Notes under the pieces: model-generated
Told to the model about the DNA's origin: nothing
Database searches by the model: none
What the model saw: the letters and a program-made list of their open reading frames with translations, nothing else
Program-made: the position numbers and the translations under genes
Shown: positions 36,187 to 36,207 of the stretch, piece after piece
How positions within the stretch are numbered: the first letter of the stretch is position 1
How the letters are laid out: each line of letters opens with the position of its first letter
Source of the DNA: Myxococcales bacterium
Lineage (GTDB): Bacteria; Myxococcota_A; Polyangia; Polyangiales; Houyiibacteriaceae
Direction of reading: 5' to 3'
DNA: 36,207 nt
NCBI GenBank assembly: GCA_024643985.1
Contig: JAHELW010000009.1
Coordinates: forward strand, 1-36,207

Positions 36187-36207
36187 ATGAGGTGCATCCT
36201 CATCTTG
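36187..36207 (+). CDS. Probable start of a fourth operon gene, truncated by the window edge (MRCILIL...)
   Basis: ATG 13 bp after the previous stop with AAGGG upstream; only 7 codons visible. Confidence 0.35.

Overview
GC-rich chromosomal window, gene-dense on both strands. The style (many lipoproteins with Gly-rich linkers, MopE-type Ca/Cu-binding motifs, PEGA and TPR proteins, hybrid kinase) suggests a myxobacterium-like (Polyangia/Myxococcota) genome; this assignment is inference. About 25 CDSs are supported. The left part holds: a truncated Gly-rich lipoprotein, a PhaC-like hydrolase/acyl-CoA synthetase fusion, a divergent class I isoprenoid-synthase-like protein, a tandem ACT protein, an aminotransferase, an NAD-dependent DNA ligase, a tripartite hybrid histidine kinase, HhH and BON membrane proteins, ThpR/LigT phosphodiesterase, a steroid 5-alpha-reductase-like protein, a TPR protein and an NMO-family flavoprotein. 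The right part is a surface/secretion-rich region: pectinacetylesterase/Notum-like lipoprotein, outer-membrane-like protein, a RES-Xre toxin-antitoxin module with a readable promoter/operator, two distinct HExxH metallopeptidase lipoproteins, a redoxin lipoprotein, a serpin lipoprotein next to a PHM/DBH-like copper monooxygenase lipoprotein, a ~1200 aa multidomain hydrolase lipoprotein, and a tightly coupled MopE/PEGA/TolB-like operon running off the right edge. Main non-coding signals: a perfect 49-bp palindrome (24-bp arms, 1-nt centre) with a degraded sister copy 9 kb away, a perfect 22-bp palindrome matching the KstR-type operator consensus upstream of the NMO gene, and the TA promoter whose -35 element lies in an inverted repeat that also contains the stop codon of the preceding gene. 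No rRNA, tRNA, CRISPR array or intact transposase was recognised.
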